Source of the DNA: Edaphobacter sp. 4G125
Lineage (GTDB): Bacteria; Acidobacteriota; Terriglobia; Terriglobales; Acidobacteriaceae
Direction of reading: 5' to 3'
NCBI RefSeq assembly: GCF_014274685.1
Contig: NZ_CP060393.1
Coordinates: forward strand, 2,787,501-2,851,500
DNA: 64,000 nt
Below the pieces are notes generated by a model, which did no database searches, was not told the DNA's origin, and saw nothing but the letters and a program-made list of their open reading frames with translations. Positions within the stretch are counted from its first letter, which is position 1; every line of letters starts with the position of its first letter. Positions 54,445-63,765 of this stretch are shown here, one piece after another. Position numbers and translations under genes: made by a program.

Positions 54445-57400
54445 TTGCTCAAACTTAAGAAAGTCCAGATTCTCGGATTCAAATCGTTTTGCGACCGCAC
54501 AGAGGTTCAACTCTCTGGTGAAGGCATTGCGGCCATTGTCGGCCCTAACGGCTGCGGCAAATCGAACATCTCAGACGCGATCACGTGGGTTCTGGGAGAG
54601 CAGTCGGCGAAGAGCCTGCGCGGCGTAAAAATGGAAGACGTGATCTTCGCAGGAACGAGAGATCGTAAGCCGACAGGAATGGCCGAGGTCTCTCTAACGC
54701 TCGTTGATCCTGAGGTCTATGACGGGACAAGCCTTTCTCCGGATGGGCCAGAGGTAGTGATCACCGACGAACATCCCGCCGAGCAGATGGCCAACACTAC
54801 CGATTGGGATGAGGCGGCTCTACGTCAACAGCACGCGCAGGAGACGGACGACGCTGTTGCTGAAGCACAGCCAGGTACGGTGATCGAAGGCGAGGCCACT
54901 GAAGCTCCCGTAGGAGGCGTAGAGGCGGGCAACAACAACGTTGTTCTGAAGATTCGTCGCCGGAAGTTCAATCGCGCTCCTGTACGTGCGGGAGAGCTAA
55001 CCATCACGCGCCGCCTGTTCCGCTCTGGAGACTCGGAGTATCTGCTGAATGGCAAGATCTGCCGTCTGCGCGATATTCAGGACATCTTTATGGGAACGGG
55101 CCTCGGCGGCGAGTCCTACGCCATCATCGGCCAGGAGCGAATCGGGCAGTTGCTCAGCTCGAAGCCGCTGGATCGCCGAAGCATTATCGAAGAAGCTGCG
55201 GGGATTACGCGCTTCAAGACCAAGAAGCGTTTGGCGGAGCTGCGCCTGGAGTCTGCAAAGCAGAACCTTGCGCGCGTCAATGACATCTTCGAAGAGGTCA
55301 CACGGCAGATGGCTACCCTGAAGCGTCAGGCAGCCAAGGCGGAACGTTACGGCGCACTTCGCGATGAACTGCGCACGCGGCTTCGGGTTGTGCTGGCTAG
55401 CCGTATGGCTCAGCTCGATACGGAACAGACTGCAACCAACGAGAAGATTGCTGCATTGGCCGCGCAGATCGATGCTCAGGGCGCGACGTTAGAACAGATG
55501 GACGCGGAACACACCACAGGTGTGAATCGCGGCTATGAGCTCGATCAGCAGATTCGTGAGGCGGGCGCGCGCGCCAATCAGTCAGCAGTCGAGCTAGAGC
55601 GGATTACCGCACGCACGGCATCGAACGCGGACCGCATTGCCGAGCTGACGCAGAGGCTTACCTCGGGCACGGAAGAGCTTGCCCAGGCACGCGAGCAGTT
55701 AACTTCGCTGGCGGGAGAGCTGGAGCAGCACAAGAATTTTCTGGAGAACGCGACCACGGAGGCCGCTTCTTCTCGGCAGGCTGCACAGCAGCAGCAAAAC
55801 GAAGCGCAGGAGGCGGTACGGGGCCTTCAGGCAGTAGAACAACAGGCCGAACAGAATCGGCGGCAGACATTGCAGCTGGTTCAGCGTGCCTCTCAGACTC
55901 GAAATGAAGAGGCTCAGGCGGCGGCAGCGCTTGCCAGCCTGGAGCAGGAAGCCCAACGCCTGGAGCGAGAGTCTGAGACTGCCCGGCAGGAGTTGGAGAC
56001 TCTGGGGCTGCAAAGGGGACAGGTCAAGATCTCCTTTGAGTCGGTGACGGAGCGACTGAAGCGTCTCGAGGCAGAGATCGCGGAACTGCGACTCCAGATC
56101 GATGCGCGACGCAAGGAAGAGAGCGAGAACAAGCGGAGAGGAGACCAGCTTCGCGGCGAGTTGGCCACGCTCCACGGACGGCGCAACTCTCTTGAGGGAT
56201 TGATCCGCGACCACAGCTATTCCACGGAGACCGTTCGGAACATCTTCAAATCGAGCACAGCTGCGCAGTCCGGCAATATGGCCCCGATTGGCACGCTTGC
56301 GGACTTTCTGGAGGTCGAAGGCAAGTACGAGAGCGTAGTCGACGAGTTTCTGCGCGATGAGCTGAACTACATCGTCGTCAAGAGCTGGGACGCGGCGAAC
56401 GCAGGAATGCATCTTCTACAGACTGATGTCGCCGGAAGGGCAACTTTCCTGGTCCATCCCAATGATGCACAGGCGAACTTCTCCTTTACTGAAGGCATGG
56501 AGAGCGAAGCGGCTGTTCAAACAGCACAGATCGAAGGCGTTGTGCCGCTACGGGAATGCGTCCGAGTGCTGGACGGTTTTGGAAAATCCCTGGAGGTGAT
56601 CCTGCCTAAGTTGCGGGAGGGTTACGTTGCTCCGGATTCCTATACGGCGCGCAGCCTTGCACTTTCCAATCCGCATGCTTTCTTCCTTGCCCCAACGGGA
56701 GAGACGTTTCATAACGTTACGGTGACGGGTGGACGGGCACGTGCCCAGGGTCCGCTGGCTCTAAAACGTGAATTGACGGAAGTACAACAGAAGATTGAGC
56801 AGACGGAGCAGGCACTAGCCCAAGCGGACCTGCATACGGCCGATTTGCAGCGCCAAATCGCAGAACAGACCTCAGCCATTGACACGAAGACACAGGAGAG
56901 GCGAGAGGCAGAGCGCGAGGCAGCAAACTCTGGTGCGGCGTTGCGTCAGATGGAGTCGGAGACAGCACGGATTGAACGACGACTACAGGAGTGGACTCTC
57001 TCGACGGAGCGGAATCGCGATGCCCGCAATCAGAAGACCGAGTTGATTGGACGTCGACAACAGGAAGCTGCCACTTTTGAAGCTGAGCGGGCCGGACTGG
57101 AGCAGGCGCTAACGAATCTCCAGGCGCAGCTCGATGAGCTTCGTGGACGCCGAGAACAGCTGCAACAGGCAGCAGCGGAGGCTTCTGCCTCTCTGGCAGG
57201 GCTGGAAGAGCGTCGCCGCAATGCGCAGGCGAACTTCGACCAGACATCGCGCCTTTACAACAGCCAGAATCAGCGCATTCAGCAGGTGGAGCAGCAACTG
57301 TCGGCTGCGGGAGCGGAGAAGCTGCGGCGTGAAGAAGAGACCAGCAGCCTGGCCGCGCAACATACGGAGCTCTCTGAGACAAAGGCTACCGCCATTGCCG

Positions 57401-58326
57401 AGGGCGCACGACTCACCGAAGAAGCCAATCAGCTTCGCGCGACCATGAATGAACTGGATCAGAAGCTGCGAACGCTGCGACATGAGACAGAGGCTCTTCG
57501 GGAAGAGCGAGCCACCCACACGGCACGGGCCGCAAAACTTGCCTCGGACATCGAACATATTGAGGCCACCTGTCTGAATGATCTGGCGGTGGAAGCGGCT
57601 GCGCTTCGAGCAGACGAGGGCATCGCGCGCATCGATGGCGATGCCCTGCACGAGGAAGAAGAAACTTCGCGGGCACTGAAGCAGAGACTGGAATCGATGG
57701 GTCCTGTCAACATGATGGCGCTTGAGGAGTACAACGAGACGACTCAACGTCATAGCTTCCTAGAGACACAGCGAAAAGACCTGCTGGACTCCATCGAAAA
57801 TACGCAGGCTTCCATTAAGGAGATCGACGAAATCTCGAAGCAAAAGTTCAACGAAGCTTTCGGGGTCATCAACGAAAACTTCTCCGTTACCTTCTCGAAG
57901 CTCTTCGGCGGCGGACAGGCCTTTATGAAACTGACGGACGCGGAGAACTCGGCCGAGAGTGGTATCGACATTGTGGCCTCGCCTCCAGGAAAGAAGCTCC
58001 AGAACATTCTTCTGCTCTCGGGTGGTGAAAAGGCGCTGACGGCACTTTCTCTGCTCGTGGGTATCTTCCAGTTCCAGCCGGCGCCGTTCTGCATCCTGGA
58101 CGAGGTCGACGCACCTCTAGACGAGACCAACGTGGGCCGTTTTGCCAAACTCATTGCGGACATGAGCGCCAGCACGCAGTTTGTCGTGATCACTCACAGC
58201 AAGCGGACGATGGCACAAGCCGACATCATCTACGGAGTCACGATGCAGGAGCCGGGAGTCTCCAAGGTGGTCAGCGTCAATCTGAACCGCCGCGACGAGA
58301 ACACGACGCGGCGCGCAGTGGCCTAG
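54445..58326 (+). CDS. smc: Chromosome segregation ATPase SMC with a large head insertion
   Basis: 1293 aa. Walker A is GPNGCGKS (residues 33-40), the coiled coil runs from about 235 to 560 and 770 to 1090, with the hinge around 580-740 (GYVAPDSYTARSLALSN belongs to it). The signature LLSGGEKALTALSLL and Walker B CILDEVDAPLDETNVGRF are near the C-terminus. TTG at 54445 has GGAGAGG upstream; a GTG at 54439 is poorly spaced. Residues about 88-182 hold an acidic, low-complexity insertion in the N-terminal head. scpA and scpB are not in the window. Confidence 0.95.
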   Translation: MLKLKKVQILGFKSFCDRTEVQLSGEGIAAIVGPNGCGKSNISDAITWVLGEQSAKSLRGVKMEDVIFAGTRDRKPTGMAEVSLTLVDPEVYDGTSLSPDGPEVVITDEHPAEQMANTTDWDEAALRQQHAQETDDAVAEAQPGTVIEGEATEAPVGGVEAGNNNVVLKIRRRKFNRAPVRAGELTITRRLFRSGDSEYLLNGKICRLRDIQDIFMGTGLGGESYAIIGQERIGQLLSSKPLDRRSIIEEAAGITRFKTKKRLAELRLESAKQNLARVNDIFEEVTRQMATLKRQAAKAERYGALRDELRTRLRVVLASRMAQLDTEQTATNEKIAALAAQIDAQGATLEQMDAEHTTGVNRGYELDQQIREAGARANQSAVELERITARTASNADRIAELTQRLTSGTEELAQAREQLTSLAGELEQHKNFLENATTEAASSRQAAQQQQNEAQEAVRGLQAVEQQAEQNRRQTLQLVQRASQTRNEEAQAAAALASLEQEAQRLERESETARQELETLGLQRGQVKISFESVTERLKRLEAEIAELRLQIDARRKEESENKRRGDQLRGELATLHGRRNSLEGLIRDHSYSTETVRNIFKSSTAAQSGNMAPIGTLADFLEVEGKYESVVDEFLRDELNYIVVKSWDAANAGMHLLQTDVAGRATFLVHPNDAQANFSFTEGMESEAAVQTAQIEGVVPLRECVRVLDGFGKSLEVILPKLREGYVAPDSYTARSLALSNPHAFFLAPTGETFHNVTVTGGRARAQGPLALKRELTEVQQKIEQTEQALAQADLHTADLQRQIAEQTSAIDTKTQERREAEREAANSGAALRQMESETARIERRLQEWTLSTERNRDARNQKTELIGRRQQEAATFEAERAGLEQALTNLQAQLDELRGRREQLQQAAAEASASLAGLEERRRNAQANFDQTSRLYNSQNQRIQQVEQQLSAAGAEKLRREEETSSLAAQHTELSETKATAIAEGARLTEEANQLRATMNELDQKLRTLRHETEALREERATHTARAAKLASDIEHIEATCLNDLAVEAAALRADEGIARIDGDALHEEEETSRALKQRLESMGPVNMMALEEYNETTQRHSFLETQRKDLLDSIENTQASIKEIDEISKQKFNEAFGVINENFSVTFSKLFGGGQAFMKLTDAENSAESGIDIVASPPGKKLQNILLLSGGEKALTALSLLVGIFQFQPAPFCILDEVDAPLDETNVGRFAKLIADMSASTQFVVITHSKRTMAQADIIYGVTMQEPGVSKVVSVNLNRRDENTTRRAVA

Positions 58327-58385
58327 GCGCTTCCTGAGGGAAGCGTCTAGGTGATCACACGGAACGGGACCAGCGCTCTACGCTT

Positions 58386-59015
58386 ATGTATCTGCCTCTC
58401 ACATTTGGCCTGCTTGGATTGCTGACCGCCGCTGTGATTGTTCTGCGTTTTCGGTGGTGGAATATCCCTTCCTGGATTCGCAGGACGATATTGATCGTCG
58501 CGTTCGCAGCGGTCTTTCTGCGAGTCGCTTTTCTTGCTACCCAGTGGAGCATGGTTTTCCCACGCATGAATGCTATGCACGCCTGGGTTTCCGTTACAGG
58601 ATATGAGATCCTGCTCGCTCGTTTCAGCCTGATGCGGCCGCGATGGCTGACCTCCATTGGCGCTCTTATCCTGCTTATGCCGTTGATCGGGTCAACGCTT
58701 GTGATGCCCCTTACACGATTCTTCGACTGGTCGAAGGCGGACATCTCTTCGCTAGGTGGTCCTTATATCGTGGAGAAGAGTCCGTGGGATACGGATGCTT
58801 CCGGCAACTCTGGAATGGACCTAGTTGTGTTTTACCGGCCCCAGTTCTTTCCCTTTGTCCGCCACATGGTGCAGAGAGCAGCTTTCGGAAACGATGAATG
58901 TCGATCAGAGGCTGCAACAGTCAAGGCGGATCTGGAAACGCGTAGCGTCCATTTTCATTGTCCCGCCAAGGAAAGCGGGAAGGCTCCTATCGATCTGGTA
59001 CTGCCTCTTCGTTAA
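58386..59015 (+). CDS. Hypothetical membrane protein
   Basis: 209 aa, no family recognised. Four hydrophobic segments fill the first 110 residues (LTFGLLGLLTAAVIVLRF, TILIVAFAAVFLRVAFL, ARFSLMRPRW then ALILLMPLIGSTLVM). The rest is soluble, with two Cys (residues 174 and 193) and no known motif. It lies 59 bases after smc and 153 bases before the purC start used here, on the same strand. Confidence 0.65.
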   Translation: MYLPLTFGLLGLLTAAVIVLRFRWWNIPSWIRRTILIVAFAAVFLRVAFLATQWSMVFPRMNAMHAWVSVTGYEILLARFSLMRPRWLTSIGALILLMPLIGSTLVMPLTRFFDWSKADISSLGGPYIVEKSPWDTDASGNSGMDLVVFYRPQFFPFVRHMVQRAAFGNDECRSEAATVKADLETRSVHFHCPAKESGKAPIDLVLPLR

Positions 59016-59168
59016 AGGCCACGGACCGCTGGGAACGGTGATAGAGCACTCTCCTGATACCGCGGTTCTGGAAGAGCCAATGAAAGCCGTTTTCTTCACG
59101 GGAAAACGGCGCAAACATTGAGGCGTTGGTTTACACCTTCAGGAGAAATGCTCTACCGTCAAAGAGTG

Positions 59169-60065
59169 ATGCAAACCGCACTGACAGAAACTCATCTTGA
59201 TTCACTTCCTCTTATCGCGCGCGGCAAGGTCCGCGACATCTATTCGCTCGGCGAAAAAGAGTTGCTCTTCATCGCAACAGACCGGATCTCGGCCTTCGAT
59301 CATGTCCTTGGCAGCGGCATTCCAGATAAAGGAAAGATCCTGACGCAGCTTTCGCTGTTCTGGTTCGACTTTCTTAAGAACACGGTAAAGAATCACGTCC
59401 TGACGGCAGATCCAATACGGTTTCCTTCCCTGCTCGCTCCTCATCTCGATCAACTTGCAGGGAGAAGCATGGTGGTTCGCAGGGCGCAGATGTTTCCAGT
59501 CGAGTGCGTTGTCCGCGCCTATCTCTCAGGTTCGGGATGGAAGGATTACCAGGCCACCGGAGCGGTTTGCGGGATCAAACTACCTGCCGGTCTGCGCGAA
59601 TCTGACCGATTGCCGGAACCGATCTTTACCCCGGCCGCCAAAATCAATACCGGCGGTCACGATGAGAATATCTCGTTCGCAGATGTGGTTTCGGCCATCG
59701 GTACAGATTATGCCCAGGCACTACGTCAGCTCACGTTGGAGATCTTCACAAAAGCTTCTCGCCATGCAGAGAGTCGAGGCCTCATCCTTGCGGATACGAA
59801 GTTCGAGTTTGGCTTGATCGATGGGGAGATCGTGTTGGCAGATGAAGTTCTGACACCCGATTCATCGCGCTACTGGCCAGCGGAAGGCTATGCTCCGGGA
59901 GGCGCACAACCCTCATTTGATAAGCAATATGTGCGAGATTACCTTGAGTCGATTCGCTGGAATAAACAGGCACCGGCTCCTTCTCTTCCTGAAGAAGTGA
60001 TTGAACGCACGCTCGCAAAGTATCTTGAAGCCTATCGCCTGATTACAGGTCGCACCGAGCTATGA
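59169..60065 (+). CDS. purC: SAICAR synthetase
   Basis: Phosphoribosylaminoimidazole-succinocarboxamide synthase of purine synthesis, about 298 aa. RGKVRDIYSLGEKELLFIATDRISAFD is the ATP and substrate site, then VECVVRAYLSGSGWKDYQ and GLILADTKFEFG. The ATG at 59169 begins the conserved lead; longer starts at 59118 and 59148 add unconserved residues. The 300-aa size is the fungal-like long form. The stop overlaps the next start as ATGA. Confidence 0.94.
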   Translation: MQTALTETHLDSLPLIARGKVRDIYSLGEKELLFIATDRISAFDHVLGSGIPDKGKILTQLSLFWFDFLKNTVKNHVLTADPIRFPSLLAPHLDQLAGRSMVVRRAQMFPVECVVRAYLSGSGWKDYQATGAVCGIKLPAGLRESDRLPEPIFTPAAKINTGGHDENISFADVVSAIGTDYAQALRQLTLEIFTKASRHAESRGLILADTKFEFGLIDGEIVLADEVLTPDSSRYWPAEGYAPGGAQPSFDKQYVRDYLESIRWNKQAPAPSLPEEVIERTLAKYLEAYRLITGRTEL

Positions 60066-60655
60066 ACTCCCTGAATCCGTTGGACTGGCTGCTGATCGCA
60101 ATTGTCGGTGTCTCAGCCGTTCATGCCTTTGTTCGCGGGCTCATTCTGGAGTTGTTTTCGCTAGGCGGGCTGCTTTGCGGCATTCTTTTGGCGGCGTGGA
60201 ATTACCAGGTTGTAGCAACCAGCCTGGCTGGAATGATTCCGCATCCTGGGGTCGCAAAAGTATCCGCTTTCCTCCTTATCGCGGTTGCAGTGATGATTTT
60301 GGCAACTCTTCTTGGCCGCGCGCTTCACTCTTCAGCCCACGCCATTGGATTGGGATTCTTAGACCGCCTAGGTGGAGCAGCCTTTGGCATGGCTCGCGGC
60401 TGCCTCACCGGAGTTGCTATTTTGATGGCCCTAACGGCCTTCCTTCCTGACACTGGATGGCTTAAAAATTCTTTTCTCACCCCCTATTTCCTTACTGGGG
60501 CACATGCGATATCCTTCGTTGTACCCCACGACCTTGAACAGCTCATTCTGGACGGAGGGTCCGAACTCAAGCACAACGTACCCGATTGGATCAAATCGCA
60601 CCCCCAGGGTCACAATGAAAGAACGTCACAGTTAGAACCGGCCAGCGAGGAGTAA
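60062..60655 (+). CDS. cvpA: CvpA-family membrane protein
   Basis: 197 aa with four helices. LDWLLIAIVGVSAVHAFVRGLILELFSLGGLLCGI is the CvpA start, and GLGFLDRLGGAAFGMARGCLTGVAIL the second conserved block. E. coli CvpA sits next to purF; here it is coupled by ATGA to purC, another purine gene. The function is unclear, possibly envelope or biofilm related. The tail of about 30 residues is charged. Confidence 0.88.
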   Translation: MNSLNPLDWLLIAIVGVSAVHAFVRGLILELFSLGGLLCGILLAAWNYQVVATSLAGMIPHPGVAKVSAFLLIAVAVMILATLLGRALHSSAHAIGLGFLDRLGGAAFGMARGCLTGVAILMALTAFLPDTGWLKNSFLTPYFLTGAHAISFVVPHDLEQLILDGGSELKHNVPDWIKSHPQGHNERTSQLEPASEE

Positions 60656-60659
60656 GCCT

Positions 60660-60962
60660 TTGAAGCGAGAATTGGACAGCCTTGTCATCCAGATGTATAG
60701 CGCGGGGGTTTCGTACTCGGACGCCGTTCGTCAGTTTAAACGCCGCTATATTCTTGAGGTCCTTGCTCAACACAAAGGAAACCAGTGCAAAGCTGCTGAA
60801 GAACTGGGAATGCATCGCAATACCCTGAGCCGAACCCTGGCGGATCTTGAGATGGATTCGGCCCAGATCCGCACAGGAATCCGACGGCCTCCTGTAAGCG
60901 AGCGCCCAAGCGTACAGAGTATCGTCACGAACCTTACCCGTAGCGCGACAGGTACACGTTAG
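60660..60962 (+). CDS. Fis-type helix-turn-helix protein
   Basis: 100 aa. AVRQFKRRYILEVLAQHKGNQCKAAEELGMHRNTLSRTLADL is a Fis/NtrC C-terminal DNA-binding motif (tags LAQHKGNQCKAAEELGMHR and NTLSRTL). Without any receiver or AAA domain it resembles Fis itself. TTG at 60660 has GAGGAG upstream and starts five bases after cvpA. The next gene encodes a secretin, so local control is conceivable but not shown. Confidence 0.87.
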   Translation: MKRELDSLVIQMYSAGVSYSDAVRQFKRRYILEVLAQHKGNQCKAAEELGMHRNTLSRTLADLEMDSAQIRTGIRRPPVSERPSVQSIVTNLTRSATGTR

Positions 60963-60988
60963 GCTGAACTTCGTCTAATCCGTTGTCC

Positions 60989-62899
60989 ATGTCTCTTTCT
61001 TTTCAAAAGGCTTCCATTTTCGGCATTCTTGCAGGGCTTGCAATGAGTTCGGCGATCCCGAGCTGCGCTCAGGAGGTGCCTGCCGGAACTCCTCCGACCA
61101 CTCCGTCTGCACCAGCAGTCAGCAAACAGCAGATACAAAAGGCAGAGGACGCCTACCTGACCGGGGTACGGGCCCTCGACCGGGGAAATTTTACCGTCGC
61201 TGAAACTCAATTCAGTAAGGCTGCACAATTGAATCCAGCGCGAGCGGATTATGCCCAAGCTATTGCGCTGGCTCGTGAACATCGGCTTACGGAACTCGTT
61301 CAACAGGCAGGCAAAGCCCGCATGCTGGGTCACCCTGAAAAGGCGGAGAAACTTTTCGCCGAGGCCCACACGCTCGATCCGGAAAATGAGATTTTGACGC
61401 AGCATACGGATCCAGCAAAGCCCTCTCCTGGTTTTCATCCTGAAATACAAGCTCACGATGAAGGCTTACTTCGGTCAGCAGTTCTCGCAGGCCCTATCAC
61501 CTTACTCCCCGCTTCCGGTCAGCGCGCTGTTCATCTACGCGGGGACTCCCATCAAGTCCTTCAACAGGTGTTTTCTCTCTACGGCATTCGCGCCGCTATT
61601 GATGATTCCGTAGAACATCAAAATGTCCGAGTCGATCTGGATGATGTTGATTATGCGCAAGCGTCGTCCGTTGTTCTGGATCTGAACCACTCCTTTGCGA
61701 CGTCGTTGGATGCTCATACTGTCATCGTCGCTAAAGATACTCCTGAAAATCGCGCTCGATTTGAACGTCAGTTACAGGAAACGATTTACGTCCCTGGATT
61801 GCCTCCGGATCAGATCCAAGAGATCGGGACCCTGATTCAGAACACCTTCGATGTCAAGAAGGCGAGCATTCAGAGCAATGGCGGGACGATTGCAATCCGT
61901 GCCCCGGAAGGCACTCTCTCGGTGATCAATCAGGTCCTTTCGGACATAGTCGACGGCAGCGCCGAGGTGGTGGTCGACATTAATCTCTACATGGTAGATC
62001 GCACCCGGCAACGAGACATCGGAACACAGTTACCGCAACAGATTGGCGTTTACAACGTAGAGAGCGCGGCCCGAGATCTTGTGAATTCGAACCAATCTCT
62101 CGTCAACCAGGCGATCGCACAAGGACTGATTCCAGCAAATGCGAATGACATTACAATTGCACTGGCCCTGATCTCATCGGGACTAGTTCAAAGTTCTCTC
62201 CTCGCAAATACCGTCGGCTTTTTCGGCGGAGGACTTACGATGACGGGAGTCACGACGAACGCCAGCACCACCTTCAAACTTGCACTCAATTCCAGCGATA
62301 CCCGCGCGCTCGATACGATCAAACTTCGTCTTGGAGATCGTCAAACCGGGAGTTTTCGCTCCGGGATGAGGTATCCGATTATTACTTCGACTTATACAAC
62401 CGGGTCCGCGGGCACTCCGAGTTCCCTGGCTGGCGTGACGATTAATGGGGTAAGCGCACAAAGCTTGCTCAATCAAGCCTCCACGGTGACGATCCCACAA
62501 ATTCAGTTTGAAGATTTAGGCCTTATTCTGAAAGCTACCCCCACGGTACAACGATCAGGGGCGGTCAGTATCCAGCTTGATCTAAAGATTCAGGCCCTTG
62601 CAGGGGGTTCACTCAACAATCTTCCTATTTTGAACAGCCGCCAGTACGTTTCTACAATTACGATGCGCGATGGAGAGAGTACCCTCCTGGCGAGTTCGCT
62701 TTCCCGCACCGAATCCGCTGCAGTAAGTGGTCTGCCTATCCTGAGCGAGCTTCCGGGGTTTCAGACAGCAACGGCAGATAAGACCACGGAACGGGATACA
62801 AGTGAGCTTGTCTTATTGATTACTCCACACGTTGTACTGCATCGTAAAAACACAGCAGCAGGGCCACGCATTGCATTCGAACAGCGACTTCCAGATTAA
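60989..62899 (+). CDS. Secretin-family (type II/III secretion or type IV pilus-like) protein
   Basis: About 636 aa. A signal peptide (LAGLAMSSAIPSCAQ) leads to TPR-like helices (residues 40-130, GVRALDRGNFTVAETQF), an N-domain near 190-260 (HQVLQQVFSLYGIRA), a secretin-type short domain (IQEIGTLIQNTFDVKKASIQS) and the C-terminal secretin region with SLARTESAAVSG-like SSLSRTESAAVSGLPILSELP. The VVDINLYMVDRT strand is typical. A stand-alone acidobacterial outer-membrane secretin; partner genes are not adjacent. Confidence 0.88.
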   Translation: MSLSFQKASIFGILAGLAMSSAIPSCAQEVPAGTPPTTPSAPAVSKQQIQKAEDAYLTGVRALDRGNFTVAETQFSKAAQLNPARADYAQAIALAREHRLTELVQQAGKARMLGHPEKAEKLFAEAHTLDPENEILTQHTDPAKPSPGFHPEIQAHDEGLLRSAVLAGPITLLPASGQRAVHLRGDSHQVLQQVFSLYGIRAAIDDSVEHQNVRVDLDDVDYAQASSVVLDLNHSFATSLDAHTVIVAKDTPENRARFERQLQETIYVPGLPPDQIQEIGTLIQNTFDVKKASIQSNGGTIAIRAPEGTLSVINQVLSDIVDGSAEVVVDINLYMVDRTRQRDIGTQLPQQIGVYNVESAARDLVNSNQSLVNQAIAQGLIPANANDITIALALISSGLVQSSLLANTVGFFGGGLTMTGVTTNASTTFKLALNSSDTRALDTIKLRLGDRQTGSFRSGMRYPIITSTYTTGSAGTPSSLAGVTINGVSAQSLLNQASTVTIPQIQFEDLGLILKATPTVQRSGAVSIQLDLKIQALAGGSLNNLPILNSRQYVSTITMRDGESTLLASSLSRTESAAVSGLPILSELPGFQTATADKTTERDTSELVLLITPHVVLHRKNTAAGPRIAFEQRLPD

Positions 62900-62944
62900 A
62901 GAATACCTATATCGTTCCATGGATTTGCACCTCCACGTGGTTGT

Positions 62945-62973
62945 TTGACCCAACGTTCGTCCCTCGTTATACT
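62945..62973 (+). promoter_or_regulatory. Promoter of the tRNA-Gly/tRNA-Cys pair
   Basis: TTGACC at 62945-62950, 17-base spacer, TATACT at 62968-62973, so transcription should start near 62980, seven bases before the tRNA. This is the best sigma70-type match in the window. Confidence 0.82.
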
Positions 62974-62986
62974 TAGTCATGTACGA

Positions 62987-63061
62987 GCGGGAGTAGCTCA
63001 GTGGTAGAGTGCTTCCTTGCCAAGGAAGATGTCGCGGGTTCGACCCCCGTCTCCCGCTCCA
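62987..63061 (+). tRNA. tRNA-Gly (GCC)
   Basis: Acceptor GCGGGAG pairs with CTCCCGC, with encoded CCA. The D-arm (AGCTCAGTGGTAGAGT), the anticodon loop TTGCCAA between CTTCC and GGAAG stems, and the T-arm GCGGGTTCGACCCCCGT are complete. The anticodon GCC reads glycine. Confidence 0.97.
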
Positions 63062-63129
63062 AAACAACCCTGCCTGCGTTACACTTTCCCTACCATCTGC
63101 AGGGCTGGATAGAGTAAGCGGCCCATCGA

Positions 63130-63204
63130 GGCGCGGTACCCAAGTGGTAAGGGAGAGGTCTGCAAAACCTTTATGCGTCGGTTCGATCCCGACCCGCGCC
63201 TCCA
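63130..63204 (+). tRNA. tRNA-Cys (GCA)
   Basis: Acceptor GGCGCGG pairs with CCGCGCC, with encoded CCA. The anticodon loop CTGCAAA gives GCA, and the T-arm GTCGGTTCGATCCCGAC is complete. It lies 68 bases after tRNA-Gly, probably on the same transcript, and 70 bases from a decayed integrase. Confidence 0.97.
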
Positions 63205-63273
63205 AATCTTCTCAACAACTTAGAGCGATTTATCGAGGCAGTAAATTCGCATTGTTTCCAATATGGTTGCCAG

Positions 63274-63765
63274 TTAGCGAATAACCCTTGATAAGTCCGC
63301 CAGTTGGGCAGATCGCGCGGCAGAAAAACTGCCGCTCAACTGCCCGCTCAGCGTCTCTGCCGCCATGTCCGCCGACTCATCGAGGACATGGGCGTAGACC
63401 TTGAGAAGAAGGTCGGGATGCGAGTGCCCAAGGCGTTCCTGCGCTGCCTTGATGGGCACACGAGCCGCCACCATCTGTGTCGCTCCCCAGTGTCGGAGAA
63501 GACGCCACGTGATATGTGGAAGTCCAAGCTCCCTTGCCACCGGCTGAATGCGCCGGGACATGAGAGTCTCGTGCCAGATCGGACCGGGCTTCATCTTCTT
63601 GCCCGCATTCTTGATGCGATTGGGAAACACCCAGTCTTCATCCTTCGCCTTCATCCGTGCCTTCAGGGCGAGCAGACGTTCGACATCTGCCTCCGTCAGC
63701 CGGATGGGGCGATTGGCGCGGTGGTACTTCGGGGTGTGGAACTTCCCCTTGTTCATCGCACGCAC
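63274..63765 (-). pseudogene. Tyrosine recombinase (integrase) C-terminal remnant
   Basis: 164 codons from a GTG, corresponding to the catalytic half of a phage-type integrase. ERLGHSHPDLLLKVYAHV contains the His and the Tyr nucleophile. The box II HxxR position reads RLLRH, so the first His is Arg. Upstream the frame stays open to 63961 but without the box I Arg or a start codon, so the N-terminal half is gone. It lies beside tRNA-Cys on the opposite strand, a usual integration spot. Confidence 0.75.
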
